Part shown: in pieces, positions 10,401 through 19,390 of the stretch
Layout of the letters: every line of letters begins with the position of its first letter
Position numbering within the stretch: position 1 is the stretch's first letter
From: Pelagomonas calceolata
Taxonomy: Eukaryota > Sar > Pelagophyceae > Pelagomonadales > Pelagomonadaceae
Length of the DNA: 64,000 nucleotides
NCBI GenBank assembly: GCA_918797485.1
Contig: CAKKNE010000001.1
Coordinates: forward strand, 1 to 64,000
Direction: 5' to 3'
The notes under the pieces: generated by a model
The model's input: only the letters and a program-made list of their open reading frames with translations
What the model was told of the DNA's origin: nothing
Database searches by the model: none
Position numbers and translations under genes: made by a program

Positions 10401-13400
10401 ACTGGTGCAGCGCCATGACGCAGCCGTTCGAGGGGGCGCTCGTCGTCGGCGTCGACGACGGCTGCGGCGTCGTGGGCGCGGGCGTCGGCGTTACCGAAGG
10501 CGCGGGCGTCGGTCTTACCGAAGGCGCGGGCGTCGGTCGCAAGCTAGGACTCACGGACGGGTGGGACGACGGCCGCGGCGAGGGCGCCGTCGGCGTCGAC
10601 GACGGTTGTGCCGTCGGAAGCGACGTCGGCAGGGCCGTGGGCGCCGGGCAAGTCCCGTTCGCGTCCTCTTGCGCGACGCCGCAAGCCGTCGCGGCGCACG
10701 GCGTCTCGTAGAACAGGCTGCTCACGTGGTCGGGAAACCCGTCGTCGTCGTCGTCGATCGTCAGGACCATGTCGGCGTCGACGCACCAGCCGAGGTACTG
10801 GTCGAACGCCTTGGCGAATTGGAACATCGAGTGCATCCGCGTGACGCTGGGAAAGCTCCAGGCGCTGAGCGGCTGGTTGAATTTCGTGGCGTTTTTGAAC
10901 ATCCCGTCCATGGCCGTGACGCTGGCGAGGTTCCAGGCGTCTAGCGGTCTGTTGAATTTTATTGCGTCTGCGAACATCCAAGACATGTCCCCGACGTTGG
11001 AGATGTCCCAATCATTGAGCGACTGGTTGAAGGATCGTGCACCCTCGAACATCTCCTCTAGCCGCGTCACGCCGGAGACGTCCCACGCGCCGATGGCCTG
11101 GTTGAACGCGAAGGCCCAGTCGAACATCCCGTACATGTCCTTGACGTTGGAAACGTCCCAGTTGCCGATCGGCCGGTTGAACGCGAAGGCGTCTTCGAAC
11201 ATATATCTCATATCCGTGACGCTCTCGACCCGCCATTTGCCGATGTCTCGGTTGAACGACGAGGCGCCGAAGAACATATCATACATCGTCGTGACGCTAG
11301 AGGTATCCCACGCGCTAATGTCGTCGTTGAAGGAGGCGGCATGGGCGAAGAGAGCCTCCATGTCCGTCACCGCGCTGGTCACCCACGTCGAAATGTGGCC
11401 GTACGTCGCCTCGGCGGCCGCCGCGTCCGCGAGCCACGCCGCGACGGCCGTGCGGATGGTGGTGTCGTCCATGGCGTAGCCCGTGCAGCCATCTTGCGTG
11501 ACGCCGCACGACGTCGCCGCGCACGGCGTCTCGTAGAACAGGCTGCTCACGTCGTCGGGCTGGTCGTTTATCGCCAGGACCATGTCGGCGTCCACGCACC
11601 AGCCGAGGTCCTGGTCGAACGCCTTGGCGTAGCGGAACATCGAGTGCATCCGCGTGACGCTGGGAAAGCTCCATTCACTCAACGGCTGGTTGAACGACGT
11701 AGCGTTGTGGAACATGCCGTCCATGGCCGTGACGCTGGCGGGGTTCCAGGCGTCTAGCGGTTTGTTGAACGCCGAGGCGTCTTGGAACATCCAAGACATG
11801 TCCGTGACGCTGGAAATGTCCCAATCATTGAGCGACTGATTGAAGGATCGCGCCCCCAAGAACATGTCCTCGAGCGTCGTCACGCCCGAGGTATCCCACG
11901 CGCCGATGGCCTGGTTGAACGCGAAGGCGTCCTCGAACATTCCGTACATGTCCTCGACGTTGGAAACGTCCCAGCCGCCGATCGGTCGGTTGAACGCGTA
12001 GGCGTCGTCGAACATGTACTTCATCGACGTCACGCCAGAGACATCCCACGCGCCGATGTCCCCGTTGAATGACGGGGCGTCGAAGAACATATCATACATC
12101 GTCACGACGCTAGAGACATTCCACGCGCCGAGGTCCTGATTGAAAGACGAGGCGCCGACGAACATGTAGTGCGTCGTAGTGACGCTAGAGGTATCCCATG
12201 CGCCGATGGGCTGGTCGAAGGCCGAGGCGTCTTCGAACATGAATTCCATCGTCGTGACCTTGTCGACTTGCCAGCCGCCGATCGGTCGGTTGAACGACGA
12301 GGCGCCCCAGAACATCTCATACATCGTCGTGACGCTAGAGGTATCCCACGCGCTAATGTCGTCGTTGAAGGAGGCGGCATGGGCGAAGAGAGCCTCCATG
12401 TCCGTCACCGCGCTGGTCCCCCACGTCGAAATGTGGCCATATAACGCCTCGGCGGCGGCCGCGTCCGCGAGCCACGCCGCGACGGCCGTTCTGATGTTGC
12501 CGTCGGTCATGACGTTGTTCACGGTCGGGCGCGGCGCGGGCACAGGCGTCGGCAGGGACGTGGGGACCGCCGACGGGGCGTAGCTCGGCGCGCCGGTCGT
12601 CGGACGGGACGTGGGCAGCGGCTTCGGGGCGTAGGACGGCGCGGGCGTCGCGGGCGTCGGCAGCGGCGTCGGCCGCGACGACGGCACGGCGGACGGCGTG
12701 GAAGTCGAGGGAAGCGGCGTCGGCGCCGGCACCGGCATGGACGTCGGCGCCGAGGTCGGCACGAGGGGGGCGCGCGACGGCGCCGCAGAAGGATGCGCGG
12801 TGGGTCTCGGCGACGGCAGGCGCGAGGGCGCCGGCGATGGTTTCAAGGAAGGCGGCGACGAGCTTGGTGAAGAGGACGGCGCCGCCGTCGACGGACGCGC
12901 CGTCGACGGTATCGAGGACGGCATCGGCGACGGTAGGAATGATGGTTCCGGCGAAGGCTGGGATGTCGTAGGATACGGCGACACGGAGGGAGCCGGCGTG
13001 GGGTAGGGCCAGAACTCCGTGATCGGTTCTAGTAAAACCCTGTCGTTGCCTTCGTCCACCAGATCCGTTGGAGGGAGCCTATCTAGTAAAGTGGCGTTCT
13101 CGAAGGGCGCGTAGTCGCAGGTCAGCACGCCTCGCGCTTCGTTCGGCGGGACCCGCTTTCCCGTAGAAGCGAGGAGCACGGACAGCCCAATCACGACGAG
13201 GGCCACGCCAAACGACAGGGCGAGGGACCCGCTCACGGAGCTGTTCCGATGATGTAAAATACGTTTGCGGTCCCAACCATCGACGATCTTCGTGCGGACG
13301 TAGTGGGACGCCTTGACTAAGCCCATCAAAAGAATCAGCACGACTAACCCGCCGTAGACGAGGAAGAACCAGTTCGTCTCGATTAATACCTTCAGGGAGT

Positions 13401-15390
13401 TGCAACAGGGCCTTGAGTTGAGACACCCATAATAATCAACCTTGCAGCCACAACTCCCCTGCTCGTCGTCATATTCCCAGGCGAACACATTGGACGATGC
13501 GTCGTCGCACGTCACGGACCAGCCTTCGCCCGCGCCTCTTACATAGGAAGAATGCCGCCGCGCGTCGGACGCGTACTTGCGACAGCCGAGCACCGCATCC
13601 CACCAGTCCTCGCCTAATAGTTGCACGACGTCGTCGCAGCGCCTCTCAATAAGCGGTGGCAAGCGCGCGACGGCGGCGACCATGAGGGCGAAGGCGATGA
13701 GTATGGACGGGACGAGGAAGACGCCCATCCCCTCGAAGAGGGCTAATAGTCGAACGTTCTCGGTGTAACCGCCCCGCCACGCGACGGTACCAGAGAAGGC
13801 GGCGATCGCCGATATAATGACCGAGGCCCAGAGCGCACCATCAGAAGGCGCCGCGAACGCCGCGCCGTCCACCGCGTCTTTGTAACGCAGCGTGAGACTG
13901 GTAATGACGGCGCACGCCATCGCAAGGATACTGAGGAACGCACCGCCCCACTCGAGGCCGCTCTGCACGGTCTCGTAGACCGTGATGATTTTTATGGTTG
14001 GCAATAGAGGCAGTAAGCCGAGTACGGCGAGGACCAACAGTGAGATCCCATGTCCTAGGAGCCAATTCATTAATTCCCGGCCGGCGGCGCCTTCCTCACC
14101 ATCAAAGTACTCGGCGAAGCGCCCGGGCCGTCGTTCCGCGAGGTTCGCCGCGTGCGTCTCACCCAGCCGCCGGTTGGCTATCAAACCAGCGCCGCAGCCC
14201 AAGCATAGGATGGCGAGGAACAACCAGACATAAAGGCAGCACTCGAGCAGGCGCTGGCCCGGCGTGTCCGCGGGCGCCTCGACGCACTTGCCCTCTTCGT
14301 TGACCGCGCGCGCGACCTCGAGGGACGTCCCACCTTCCTTCAAGGCGCGCCGCGCCTCGTCCAGGCGGATCAGGCGGCGGAGCGGGGTCTCCTCCGCGAG
14401 CTGCTGGTGCGCGTGCGCGACGGGTCTCGGCTCGAAATAGGCCTCGAGGTCCCGCCGGACCCGGAGGCACGCGACGACGCAAACGGCGCCGACGAGAGCG
14501 TGCGCAAAACCTAGCAACGTGGGCGCGAGGAAGAGCGCCAGGTTCGACCGCCCGTAGCGCCAGGCGCCCGACGCGCCGAGCGCCCCACCACATAAGCAAA
14601 GTGCGGCGCCCATCGCACCCAACACTACGATGGCCGGCTGGCGCTCGCGCACGTACTGCGCCGGCGTCTGCGTGCCGTCGAGCTTCGCCCGGTAGGGCTC
14701 GTAGGCGTCCTCGGCGGGCGCCTCCTTGCACTCCTCCCTATAAGGGGAAATCGGTGGCTCTGTATGTTCATCAGACGAGGACGAGGTATCGAGGGTCAGA
14801 GGAGGCGGCGCCTGCTCGTCGTGCTGGCGCACGGCCTCCCTTACGAGTTCGAGAGATTGATGAGCCTCCTTGCGGTGGCTCTCCCTCAAGGCGGATTGTG
14901 CAGCTTGATGAGCAGCCTCGCCGTCGTGCCGCGGCGTCCTCGGCGTTTCTTCTGCGGCGAGCTCGTCGTGTAGCTCCTGGTGCGCGTGCGCTAATGTAGC
15001 AAGCGTCTCGCGCTCGGCTGCCGCCTCTGCGCGATCCAAATCGCGTTCTATGCGACGCCGCGTCGACTTCGAGGGCGTGCTCTTTAGCACATTTTCTCTC
15101 GTTTTCGCGTAGGCCTCTTTTCTTTTACTGTGTTCCTTCTCCACCGTCTTCACGAAGGCCCGGTGCCGCGCGACGCTGCCGGGGCCCTGAGCTCTTGGTG
15201 TCGCGTCGCTCTCCTCATCCAAGGGATTGTGCACCGGTGCGTTTGTTAAGGGCGGCAGCTGCCTTGTGCGCGCGAGCTGCGCTAATGAACTACTGAGGTC
15301 CTGGCGGCGTCCTTCTTCCGCTAAATCAGCGAGGGCGCTGCGGACGTAGGTCCAGCCGGACGGCGCGACTTTCGCGACGCGCCGCGGCAT
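7495..15390 (-). CDS. Giant multi-pass surface protein with BspA-like repeats on Pro/Ser/Thr stalks
   Basis: One intronless frame of 2631 residues, ATG at 15390, stop at 7495. Residues 1-245 are charged and helical (cytoplasmic). About 250-745 contain seven or so hydrophobic segments with a Cys-rich loop (CGCKVDYYGC, CC) between the last ones, a tetraspan/multi-pass anchor. About 800-955, 1575-1655 and 2040-2265 are stalks of repeated P-T-x-x-P-S type. About 960-1567 hold two tandem blocks of 26-residue BspA/'Liste_lipo_26' (DUF285) repeats (MFxxAxxFNxxIxxWDxSxVTxM). The two blocks begin and end almost identically, so the block was duplicated. About 1655-2040 is Cys-rich and includes a carboxypeptidase-regulatory-like segment. 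The C-terminus (2265-2631) is Cys-rich and extracellular. Repeats of this kind in bacteria mediate adhesion; a cell-surface adhesion or cover role here is inference. Confidence 0.8.
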   Translation of the reverse strand: MPRRVAKVAPSGWTYVRSALADLAEEGRRQDLSSSLAQLARTRQLPPLTNAPVHNPLDEESDATPRAQGPGSVARHRAFVKTVEKEHSKRKEAYAKTRENVLKSTPSKSTRRRIERDLDRAEAAAERETLATLAHAHQELHDELAAEETPRTPRHDGEAAHQAAQSALRESHRKEAHQSLELVREAVRQHDEQAPPPLTLDTSSSSDEHTEPPISPYREECKEAPAEDAYEPYRAKLDGTQTPAQYVRERQPAIVVLGAMGAALCLCGGALGASGAWRYGRSNLALFLAPTLLGFAHALVGAVCVVACLRVRRDLEAYFEPRPVAHAHQQLAEETPLRRLIRLDEARRALKEGGTSLEVARAVNEEGKCVEAPADTPGQRLLECCLYVWLFLAILCLGCGAGLIANRRLGETHAANLAERRPGRFAEYFDGEEGAAGRELMNWLLGHGISLLVLAVLGLLPLLPTIKIITVYETVQSGLEWGGAFLSILAMACAVITSLTLRYKDAVDGAAFAAPSDGALWASVIISAIAAFSGTVAWRGGYTENVRLLALFEGMGVFLVPSILIAFALMVAAVARLPPLIERRCDDVVQLLGEDWWDAVLGCRKYASDARRHSSYVRGAGEGWSVTCDDASSNVFAWEYDDEQGSCGCKVDYYGCLNSRPCCNSLKVLIETNWFFLVYGGLVVLILLMGLVKASHYVRTKIVDGWDRKRILHHRNSSVSGSLALSFGVALVVIGLSVLLASTGKRVPPNEARGVLTCDYAPFENATLLDRLPPTDLVDEGNDRVLLEPITEFWPYPTPAPSVSPYPTTSQPSPEPSFLPSPMPSSIPSTARPSTAAPSSSPSSSPPSLKPSPAPSRLPSPRPTAHPSAAPSRAPLVPTSAPTSMPVPAPTPLPSTSTPSAVPSSRPTPLPTPATPAPSYAPKPLPTSRPTTGAPSYAPSAVPTSLPTPVPAPRPTVNNVMTDGNIRTAVAAWLADAAAAEALYGHISTWGTSAVTDMEALFAHAASFNDDISAWDTSSVTTMYEMFWGASSFNRPIGGWQVDKVTTMEFMFEDASAFDQPIGAWDTSSVTTTHYMFVGASSFNQDLGAWNVSSVVTMYDMFFDAPSFNGDIGAWDVSGVTSMKYMFDDAYAFNRPIGGWDVSNVEDMYGMFEDAFAFNQAIGAWDTSGVTTLEDMFLGARSFNQSLNDWDISSVTDMSWMFQDASAFNKPLDAWNPASVTAMDGMFHNATSFNQPLSEWSFPSVTRMHSMFRYAKAFDQDLGWCVDADMVLAINDQPDDVSSLFYETPCAATSCGVTQDGCTGYAMDDTTIRTAVAAWLADAAAAEATYGHISTWVTSAVTDMEALFAHAASFNDDISAWDTSSVTTMYDMFFGASSFNRDIGKWRVESVTDMRYMFEDAFAFNRPIGNWDVSNVKDMYGMFDWAFAFNQAIGAWDVSGVTRLEEMFEGARSFNQSLNDWDISNVGDMSWMFADAIKFNRPLDAWNLASVTAMDGMFKNATKFNQPLSAWSFPSVTRMHSMFQFAKAFDQYLGWCVDADMVLTIDDDDDGFPDHVSSLFYETPCAATACGVAQEDANGTCPAPTALPTSLPTAQPSSTPTAPSPRPSSHPSVSPSLRPTPAPSVRPTPAPSVTPTPAPTTPQPSSTPTTSAPSNGCVMALHQFLQPLSCEGCARWIDQPADDNCIRELDGVATCQSKAAAIAAVPGWGADTCPTGWTGCSTDVFDVAATSGACKTYENVVVLQSDERAKDCDVVVRASVDGFGSLTFSDNSLVTSSSYANGTSSYKLRGAADAVAQALATFEFCPGCVDETYALTFSLDDVSCGICTVAGVSHDLKIKATTQLTHVFHGRVVKAGCGGDCWAAGVSDASVSVDAPGCAYADAVTTKTDGAYAIEVPYDVRQHGSTASLSFSKEGYSTYTKSVVLGATALPTSSGYYWASSSNSSIGDHCADGTTHAPVSALYCAAHGVDLCAIYAAKYSASSTCQCWAGARIYGGGYGTCSGLPAATGAELRVDAYEGVPCACDQPVSAHVVGAAYLSSATLPPSTSPPSTASPTTPQPSAQPSVRPTPAPSPAPSVTPTPRPSSIPTSAPSLAPTALPVPAPTLTPTSAPTLAPTPSPASSAPTAAPSLKPSYAPSYVPTTAAPTPKVPTPRPTRAPTTAGPTSASPTHAPSPLPSVAPTNLPSSNPTLAPSPLPTTPPSPMPSTLPPTSPAPSLTPTSLPTTQPSPPPTAPPSLAPTLSTAPTAAPTSKPSTPQPTTSMPTTPVASATATVVCLSAGTRKGGLESVSGTCGLDLVDGSSLVVVDTASVGAPLAVGASAADASFFGTVPDGAFVEATCDGACAGTTKATLAHPGTALLPLTGQLAADEVVVALVWATAGTDLDLRLGFRADDDERCLVSAGRPNCGDATHTIAGEGLEFISIKPFRATDYHVWIHGNVEAAQAYVYVFDAGGLVSVKAAAPPVCGATTAAEAATQCVYYDDPAFVNAESGKAIWAAPEANRLLGEHTEALCLEGLGLGSVVKPLVVERQRHYTAEAFDTAQLVDSCSAPRECETADEAVWHCSAIIERGVFRCPGAMRHMVFCDAGYECNPAAALDVAVTDAAAVRAAMCVAPPTPAPTLQPIALTLDL

Positions 15391-15784
15391 TTCTTTATGC
15401 TGTTGGCCCAGCGGGTCACTTGGCTTTGGTGTTTATGCTTATCCGTTAAGCCGCTGCATCGTTTGCGCGTGTGGTGCAGCGATGACGTGCTACTCCGCGC
15501 TTCTTATGATGCAAGGGCAGCCGGCGGCTGTGCAGGATTGCGCGCCTTTACGGTCGCGCTGCGCGCCCGTTGCGACGGCGGTTTGCGCCGGGTTCGCAGA
15601 TCACCGACCCGAGTTACGCCTCTCCCCCGAGGTCCGGAGCCCTCGGATGACTATTGGCACGCTGCGGAAGGCTGGGACCGGCGTTCGCTGGTTTTCCGAG
15701 CCGCGACTCCAAAGTGGGAGTCTACAAGCCCGTACTATTACGACGCCACGACGACGCCGCCGCGGCGACAAGGTACACACATTA
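15391..15784. other. Region between two minus-strand genes, no supported gene
   Basis: It holds the promoter of the giant surface protein and the 3' flank of the PC-esterase. Plus-strand frames run through it (for example 15397-15927) but overlap the esterase, have no recognisable domain and look like shadows. No repeat or motif copy was seen. Confidence 0.4.
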
Positions 15785-17008
15785 CTACGCCCCCGACGAC
15801 GAAAAGCACAGGAGGTGGTAGAGGAGCCGCGCCGTCAGGTGGTTGTACTTCGGCGCGAGGTGCAGACAGTCCAGCAGGCACGCGGCGCCCGTCTTCCGCC
15901 GGCAGCACTTGGCCTGCCGCGCCGTGACGGCGCCGTCGCACGCGTTTCGTTGAATCGGCGCGGTGCTCCCGGGATGCGCCCGCCAGTCGTCTCTGACGAG
16001 CTCGAAGAGGGGCAGCACACTTCCACAACTCGTCTCCTTGACCACGGCCCGGAGCACGTCGTTGCGCCACCTTTGTTTAGGTAATGCGGCGTCGTGCGTT
16101 AACGCGTGGGACGAGCACTTCAGCGGCCACGTCAAACAGTTCGAGGCGTAGGGCGGGCAGCCCCCGTCGTAGTTCAGCTGCATCATCTCCTCGTGCGTGC
16201 CTGTTGATACCGGAAAATGCGTCGCGCTATTTTCGCGCCAAATGAGCGTCGCCCTTTTTCTATCTCTGCCGCGTTTCATCCAAGCGCAAAAGGACCGCAG
16301 GTCTCTCTCATATCGCGACGCGTTCTTGTAGTGCGGCCCGAAGCTCACTAAAATAACATCGCGCGGCCCGAACCTTACGGTCTCGTCGATGTCCTCTAAT
16401 CGATCGAGGTCCACCCTTCCGAGCTTGAACCTCTCCAAGACCTCCATACCACTTTCCGTGAGCCGCCTCCGAAAGTCGCGCTGCTTCCAGTACCGAGGGT
16501 GGCGTTTTTTGGGACGTGCAATAAACTCTTCCTTTGATGGTGCCTTGTCCATGGAAAACACGTCGCCGTGCTCCGTCTTGGTCGCGGCGTGGCCCGCATG
16601 TCCTAACATACCTAACAAGGCCTTGGAGACCTGCTCCGCGAGCGAGTCGCCCAGAAAGGCCAATCGTCGTCCTGAAAAGCACCTTCCGATCGCGTCGCGC
16701 GCGTCGAAGCGCCTTAACCTACATTGATCCGGCAAATACTCGTGGACCGGCCGTTCGTAGGCCTCCGACGCGTCCGCTCTACGTAATCGTTCGGACTCCG
16801 TTTTGTCCCAGCCGTACGCGTCGCCTCTGGCGAAGGGCGAGAGGCGCCAGGTACCGGGCAGGCCTTCACTTAAATCCGTGGCGTTGCAGGGTCTCAATGA
16901 ACGGCGTTTGAGCTCGGCCTCCTGGAACTTGCGAATCTGATACATCCGTCTTGCATGCGCTAGCGTGAGGAGCAGCATGCACAGCATTCTGTTATTTATG
17001 CAGCCCAT
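15785..17008 (-). CDS. PC-esterase / TBL-like polysaccharide O-acetyltransferase, type II membrane protein
   Basis: The protein has the GDSL-like block LAFLGDSLAEQ (about residue 115 from the chosen start) and a C-terminal block DCLHLAPKYN, the two halves of the PMR5/TBL/CASD1 PC-esterase catalytic site (Ser from GDS, Asp and His from DxxH). An RDVILVSFGPHYKN segment sits between, as in the family. The chosen ATG (17008) begins MGCINNRMLCMLLLTLAHA, a short hydrophobic anchor, so a Golgi-lumenal enzyme is likely. A GTG-initiated extension to 17086 is possible. In plants and fungi these enzymes acetylate cell-wall or glycan sugars; the acceptor here is unknown. The GCTAG motif at 17120 is just upstream. 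Confidence 0.7.
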   Translation of the reverse strand: MGCINNRMLCMLLLTLAHARRMYQIRKFQEAELKRRSLRPCNATDLSEGLPGTWRLSPFARGDAYGWDKTESERLRRADASEAYERPVHEYLPDQCRLRRFDARDAIGRCFSGRRLAFLGDSLAEQVSKALLGMLGHAGHAATKTEHGDVFSMDKAPSKEEFIARPKKRHPRYWKQRDFRRRLTESGMEVLERFKLGRVDLDRLEDIDETVRFGPRDVILVSFGPHYKNASRYERDLRSFCAWMKRGRDRKRATLIWRENSATHFPVSTGTHEEMMQLNYDGGCPPYASNCLTWPLKCSSHALTHDAALPKQRWRNDVLRAVVKETSCGSVLPLFELVRDDWRAHPGSTAPIQRNACDGAVTARQAKCCRRKTGAACLLDCLHLAPKYNHLTARLLYHLLCFSSSGA

Positions 17009-17119
17009 CGCTGCGTCCGTCGCGGCATGTCGCTGTGGTTTTGCTCGGGGGTGCTCTGGTGGTGGTGTGACGGCTTTGGGCAGCACTGCTGCGTCGGCGG
17101 CGTCCGCAGCAAAGACCTT

Positions 17120-17143
17120 GCTAGTGTCTTACTGGCCGCTAGA
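17120..17143 (+). promoter_or_regulatory. GCTAG motif copy 1
   Basis: Arms GCTAG and CTAGA around core TGTCTTACTGGCCG. It sits about 110 bp upstream of the PC-esterase ATG (17008, minus), in the short gap after the stop of the next gene. Confidence 0.75.
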
Positions 17144-17175
17144 TAATAATGAGAGCTTATGATGACTTGGAAGCC

Positions 17176-17904
17176 CTACGCCGTCGCCGCGGCGCCCGGA
17201 GCGTTCAGTTCGGCGCGCAGAAACGCGACGCCCGTGGCGTTGGAGGGAAAGACGCTCGCGTAGCCGGGGCCGGGTTGCCAGATCTCGAAGGGGAGGTGTC
17301 GCTGGGAGTCGGGGTCCCATAGATATCCCGTGCGCGAGGAGTCCACCTTTTCGCAGGCGACGTAGCGTGCGCCCGGTAGTAATTGCCGGGCGAAGCGGGG
17401 CACCTGCGCCGCAAAATGATCGAGCAGCGACTGCAGAGGGAGGTGCGGCATGAGGGTCATGTCCACGGCGGTCTTCGAAATCCGCACCGTGTCCGTCCCG
17501 ACGACTGTGAGCGTCTGTAGCGCAAAGACGACGGGTTTGTCGACCTCGCAGCCGCAGAGACCTAGAGCGACGGCGTCCAGACCGCCGTTGGATGACGGTG
17601 ACTCCCGGAAGAAATTCGCGATGTTCGTCAGGTCAGCCGGCGCCGGGGGCCGATCGCCGTCCGGGACCTCGGAGAGGTGGCGCAGATCGTATGAGTTGAG
17701 CTGGTCCCGGGCGCCGAACATAAAAAGGCGGACGCCCGCGAGGAGGGGGACGTGGTCGGCGGGGACAGACGCGGCCGCGGCGACCACGGGCGAAGGTTCG
17801 GTGCTCATCTCCATGGGCGCTGGCGCCGCGGCGGCGGGCGGCGGAGCGACGACAGGTGCCGGCGCGGGGGCGGTAGGACTCAGATGGCTTTTGTTGATGC
17901 TCAA
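17176..17904 (-). CDS. Uncharacterised protein with Pro/Ala-rich N-terminus
   Basis: A 242-codon open frame; the first codon in the frame is TTG, and the first ATG is at 17814 (MEMSTEPSPVV), so either translation starts there or a 5' exon is missed. The body (from VPLLAGVRLFMFGARDQL) has no family I recognise. Features visible: a conserved-looking core with GLDAVALGLCGCEVDKPVVFA, HLPLQSLLDHFAAQVPRFARQLL and SRTGYLWDPDSQRHLPFEIW. No signal peptide or membrane segment. Codon use and absence of stops over 700 bp support a real gene. Function unknown. Confidence 0.5.
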   Translation of the reverse strand: MSINKSHLSPTAPAPAPVVAPPPAAAAPAPMEMSTEPSPVVAAAASVPADHVPLLAGVRLFMFGARDQLNSYDLRHLSEVPDGDRPPAPADLTNIANFFRESPSSNGGLDAVALGLCGCEVDKPVVFALQTLTVVGTDTVRISKTAVDMTLMPHLPLQSLLDHFAAQVPRFARQLLPGARYVACEKVDSSRTGYLWDPDSQRHLPFEIWQPGPGYASVFPSNATGVAFLRAELNAPGAAATA

Positions 17905-18476
17905 GTGCGTTGCTTTTGCAGCTAGCGCTCGTGGCGTCGTTCTGCACTATCAGAGGATAATTTGTGACTACAACGACGCACCAACTCGCGCCGCAGACAA
18001 AGCTCTTTGCTTACTTTTGTGTGCCTCTATTGACTTGTAAAACGGGTTCGCGAGCCGCGCGATCCGTCCACGGCGTTGTTTTGCTCAAACGCAAGCCTCC
18101 GAGAGCTCAACAAAAAGAGAGCTCCGCTCAAAAACGCCAAACTGGCGATTCCCAAATCACGCGTGGACGGCATCCACCCGGCTAATACGCCCGCACACGA
18201 TCGCCGAGACAGAAGGGAGGTGCAACTCGTGCACAACCGTGTCCATGTATCACTCTGCCGTAACGACTTGTCGAGATTTCAAGCCTGAGCCCTAAAAGCA
18301 ATGCAGCCAATCGCTTGCCGGCATGTTTTAGCCGGCGGTTTCGGTACGCGAGAGGCGAAATGTAGTCGTGCGCGACGCCACCGCCGCGGTGCCCCCGCGG
18401 TCGCAGTTTGGAAGCGCGTCGCGAAGAGACGGCGGACGGCGCCGGCCCGGATGATCAATTGGTATGCGCACAGGCG
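17905..18476. other. Divergent intergenic region, no gene seen
   Basis: It separates the uncharacterised minus-strand gene from the mitochondrial carrier gene. It is less GC-rich than the genes and contains no copy of the GCTAG motif, no retroelement fragment and no supported coding frame. Confidence 0.4.
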
Positions 18477-19346
18477 ATGGCCCCGTCCATCCTCACGAAC
18501 CTCGGCTGCGCCGGCGGCGCCGCCGTGATCACGGTCACGTTCATCCACCCCATCGACACGGTGAAGACGCGTTTACAAGTGTCGGGCACCGGCAACGCGC
18601 GGAACTACGCGGAGTTGGGCCTGGCCGGCACGTGCTCGACGATCGCCAAGGAGGAGGGCATCGCCGCCTTCTGGAAGGGCATCCCCGCCGCGTGGATGCG
18701 CGAGGCGTCGTACACGTCGTTCCGGCTGGGCCTCTACGCGCCGCTCAAGCACGCGTTCGGGGCCGACAAGCCGGACTCGCCGTTCATCATGAAGTTCGCG
18801 GCGGGCGGCGCGAGCGGCGGCCTCGGCTCCATCGTCGGCAACCCCTTCGACATCCTCAAGACGAAGATGATGGCGTCCGAGACGGGTCTCGGATTGGGCG
18901 CGACCGCGTCGTCCATCTACACCAACCAGGGCCTCATCGGCTTCTACAAGGGCATCGACGCGAACATCATGCGCGCGATCGTGAACAACGGCACGAAGAT
19001 GGCCTGCTACGACACCTCGAAAGGCCTCGTCAAGGACTACGCCCCTTCTCCCTTGAACGAGGGCGTGCCCATGCAGGCCTTAGCGTCATTCATCGCGGGC
19101 TTCTTCATGACGTGCACGGTCGCGCCCTTCGACATCTGCCGCACGCGGCTCATGAACCAGCCCGCGGACAAGCCCAAGGTTTATTTTAACCTCTTCGACA
19201 CGTTCGCGAAGATCGCGACGCAGGAGGGGCCGCCGGCGCTCTGGCGCGGATTTATACCTATGTGGGCTAGAATCGCGCCGACGACGACCCTCCAGCTCCT
19301 CTTCTTCGAGAAGTTCTCCAAGTTGGCGGGCATCTCGGCGACGTAG
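18477..19346 (+). CDS. Mitochondrial carrier family protein
   Basis: A 289-residue protein, the usual carrier length, with three repeats of about 95 residues. Each repeat has the signature at the end of its odd helix: PIDTVKTRLQ, PFDILKTKMM and PFDICRTRLM (consensus PxDxxKxR). The even helices end in the matching (EG..FWKG, GFYKG, ALWRG) elements. Such carriers exchange metabolites across the inner mitochondrial membrane. The sequence resembles the dicarboxylate/oxoglutarate/uncoupling-protein group, but I cannot assign the substrate. The start at 18477 (MAPSILTNLGCAGGAA) places the first helix correctly; the in-frame upstream 23 codons are charged and probably untranslated. No intron. Confidence 0.85.
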   Translation: MAPSILTNLGCAGGAAVITVTFIHPIDTVKTRLQVSGTGNARNYAELGLAGTCSTIAKEEGIAAFWKGIPAAWMREASYTSFRLGLYAPLKHAFGADKPDSPFIMKFAAGGASGGLGSIVGNPFDILKTKMMASETGLGLGATASSIYTNQGLIGFYKGIDANIMRAIVNNGTKMACYDTSKGLVKDYAPSPLNEGVPMQALASFIAGFFMTCTVAPFDICRTRLMNQPADKPKVYFNLFDTFAKIATQEGPPALWRGFIPMWARIAPTTTLQLLFFEKFSKLAGISAT

Positions 19347-19390
19347 TCATACCCCCTCCTGCCCCCGTCTATAGTTCGATCTTGAAAACT

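Noticed and set aside
8102-13006. Several long plus-strand frames rich in Gly, Asp and Val repeats
   Set aside because: They are the antisense of the Pro/Thr/Ser stalks and BspA repeats of the giant minus-strand gene, so their repeats are explained by it.
15397-15927. Plus-strand open frame of 176 codons beside the PC-esterase
   Set aside because: It overlaps the 3' end of the esterase on the other strand, has no domain and looks like a GC-driven shadow.
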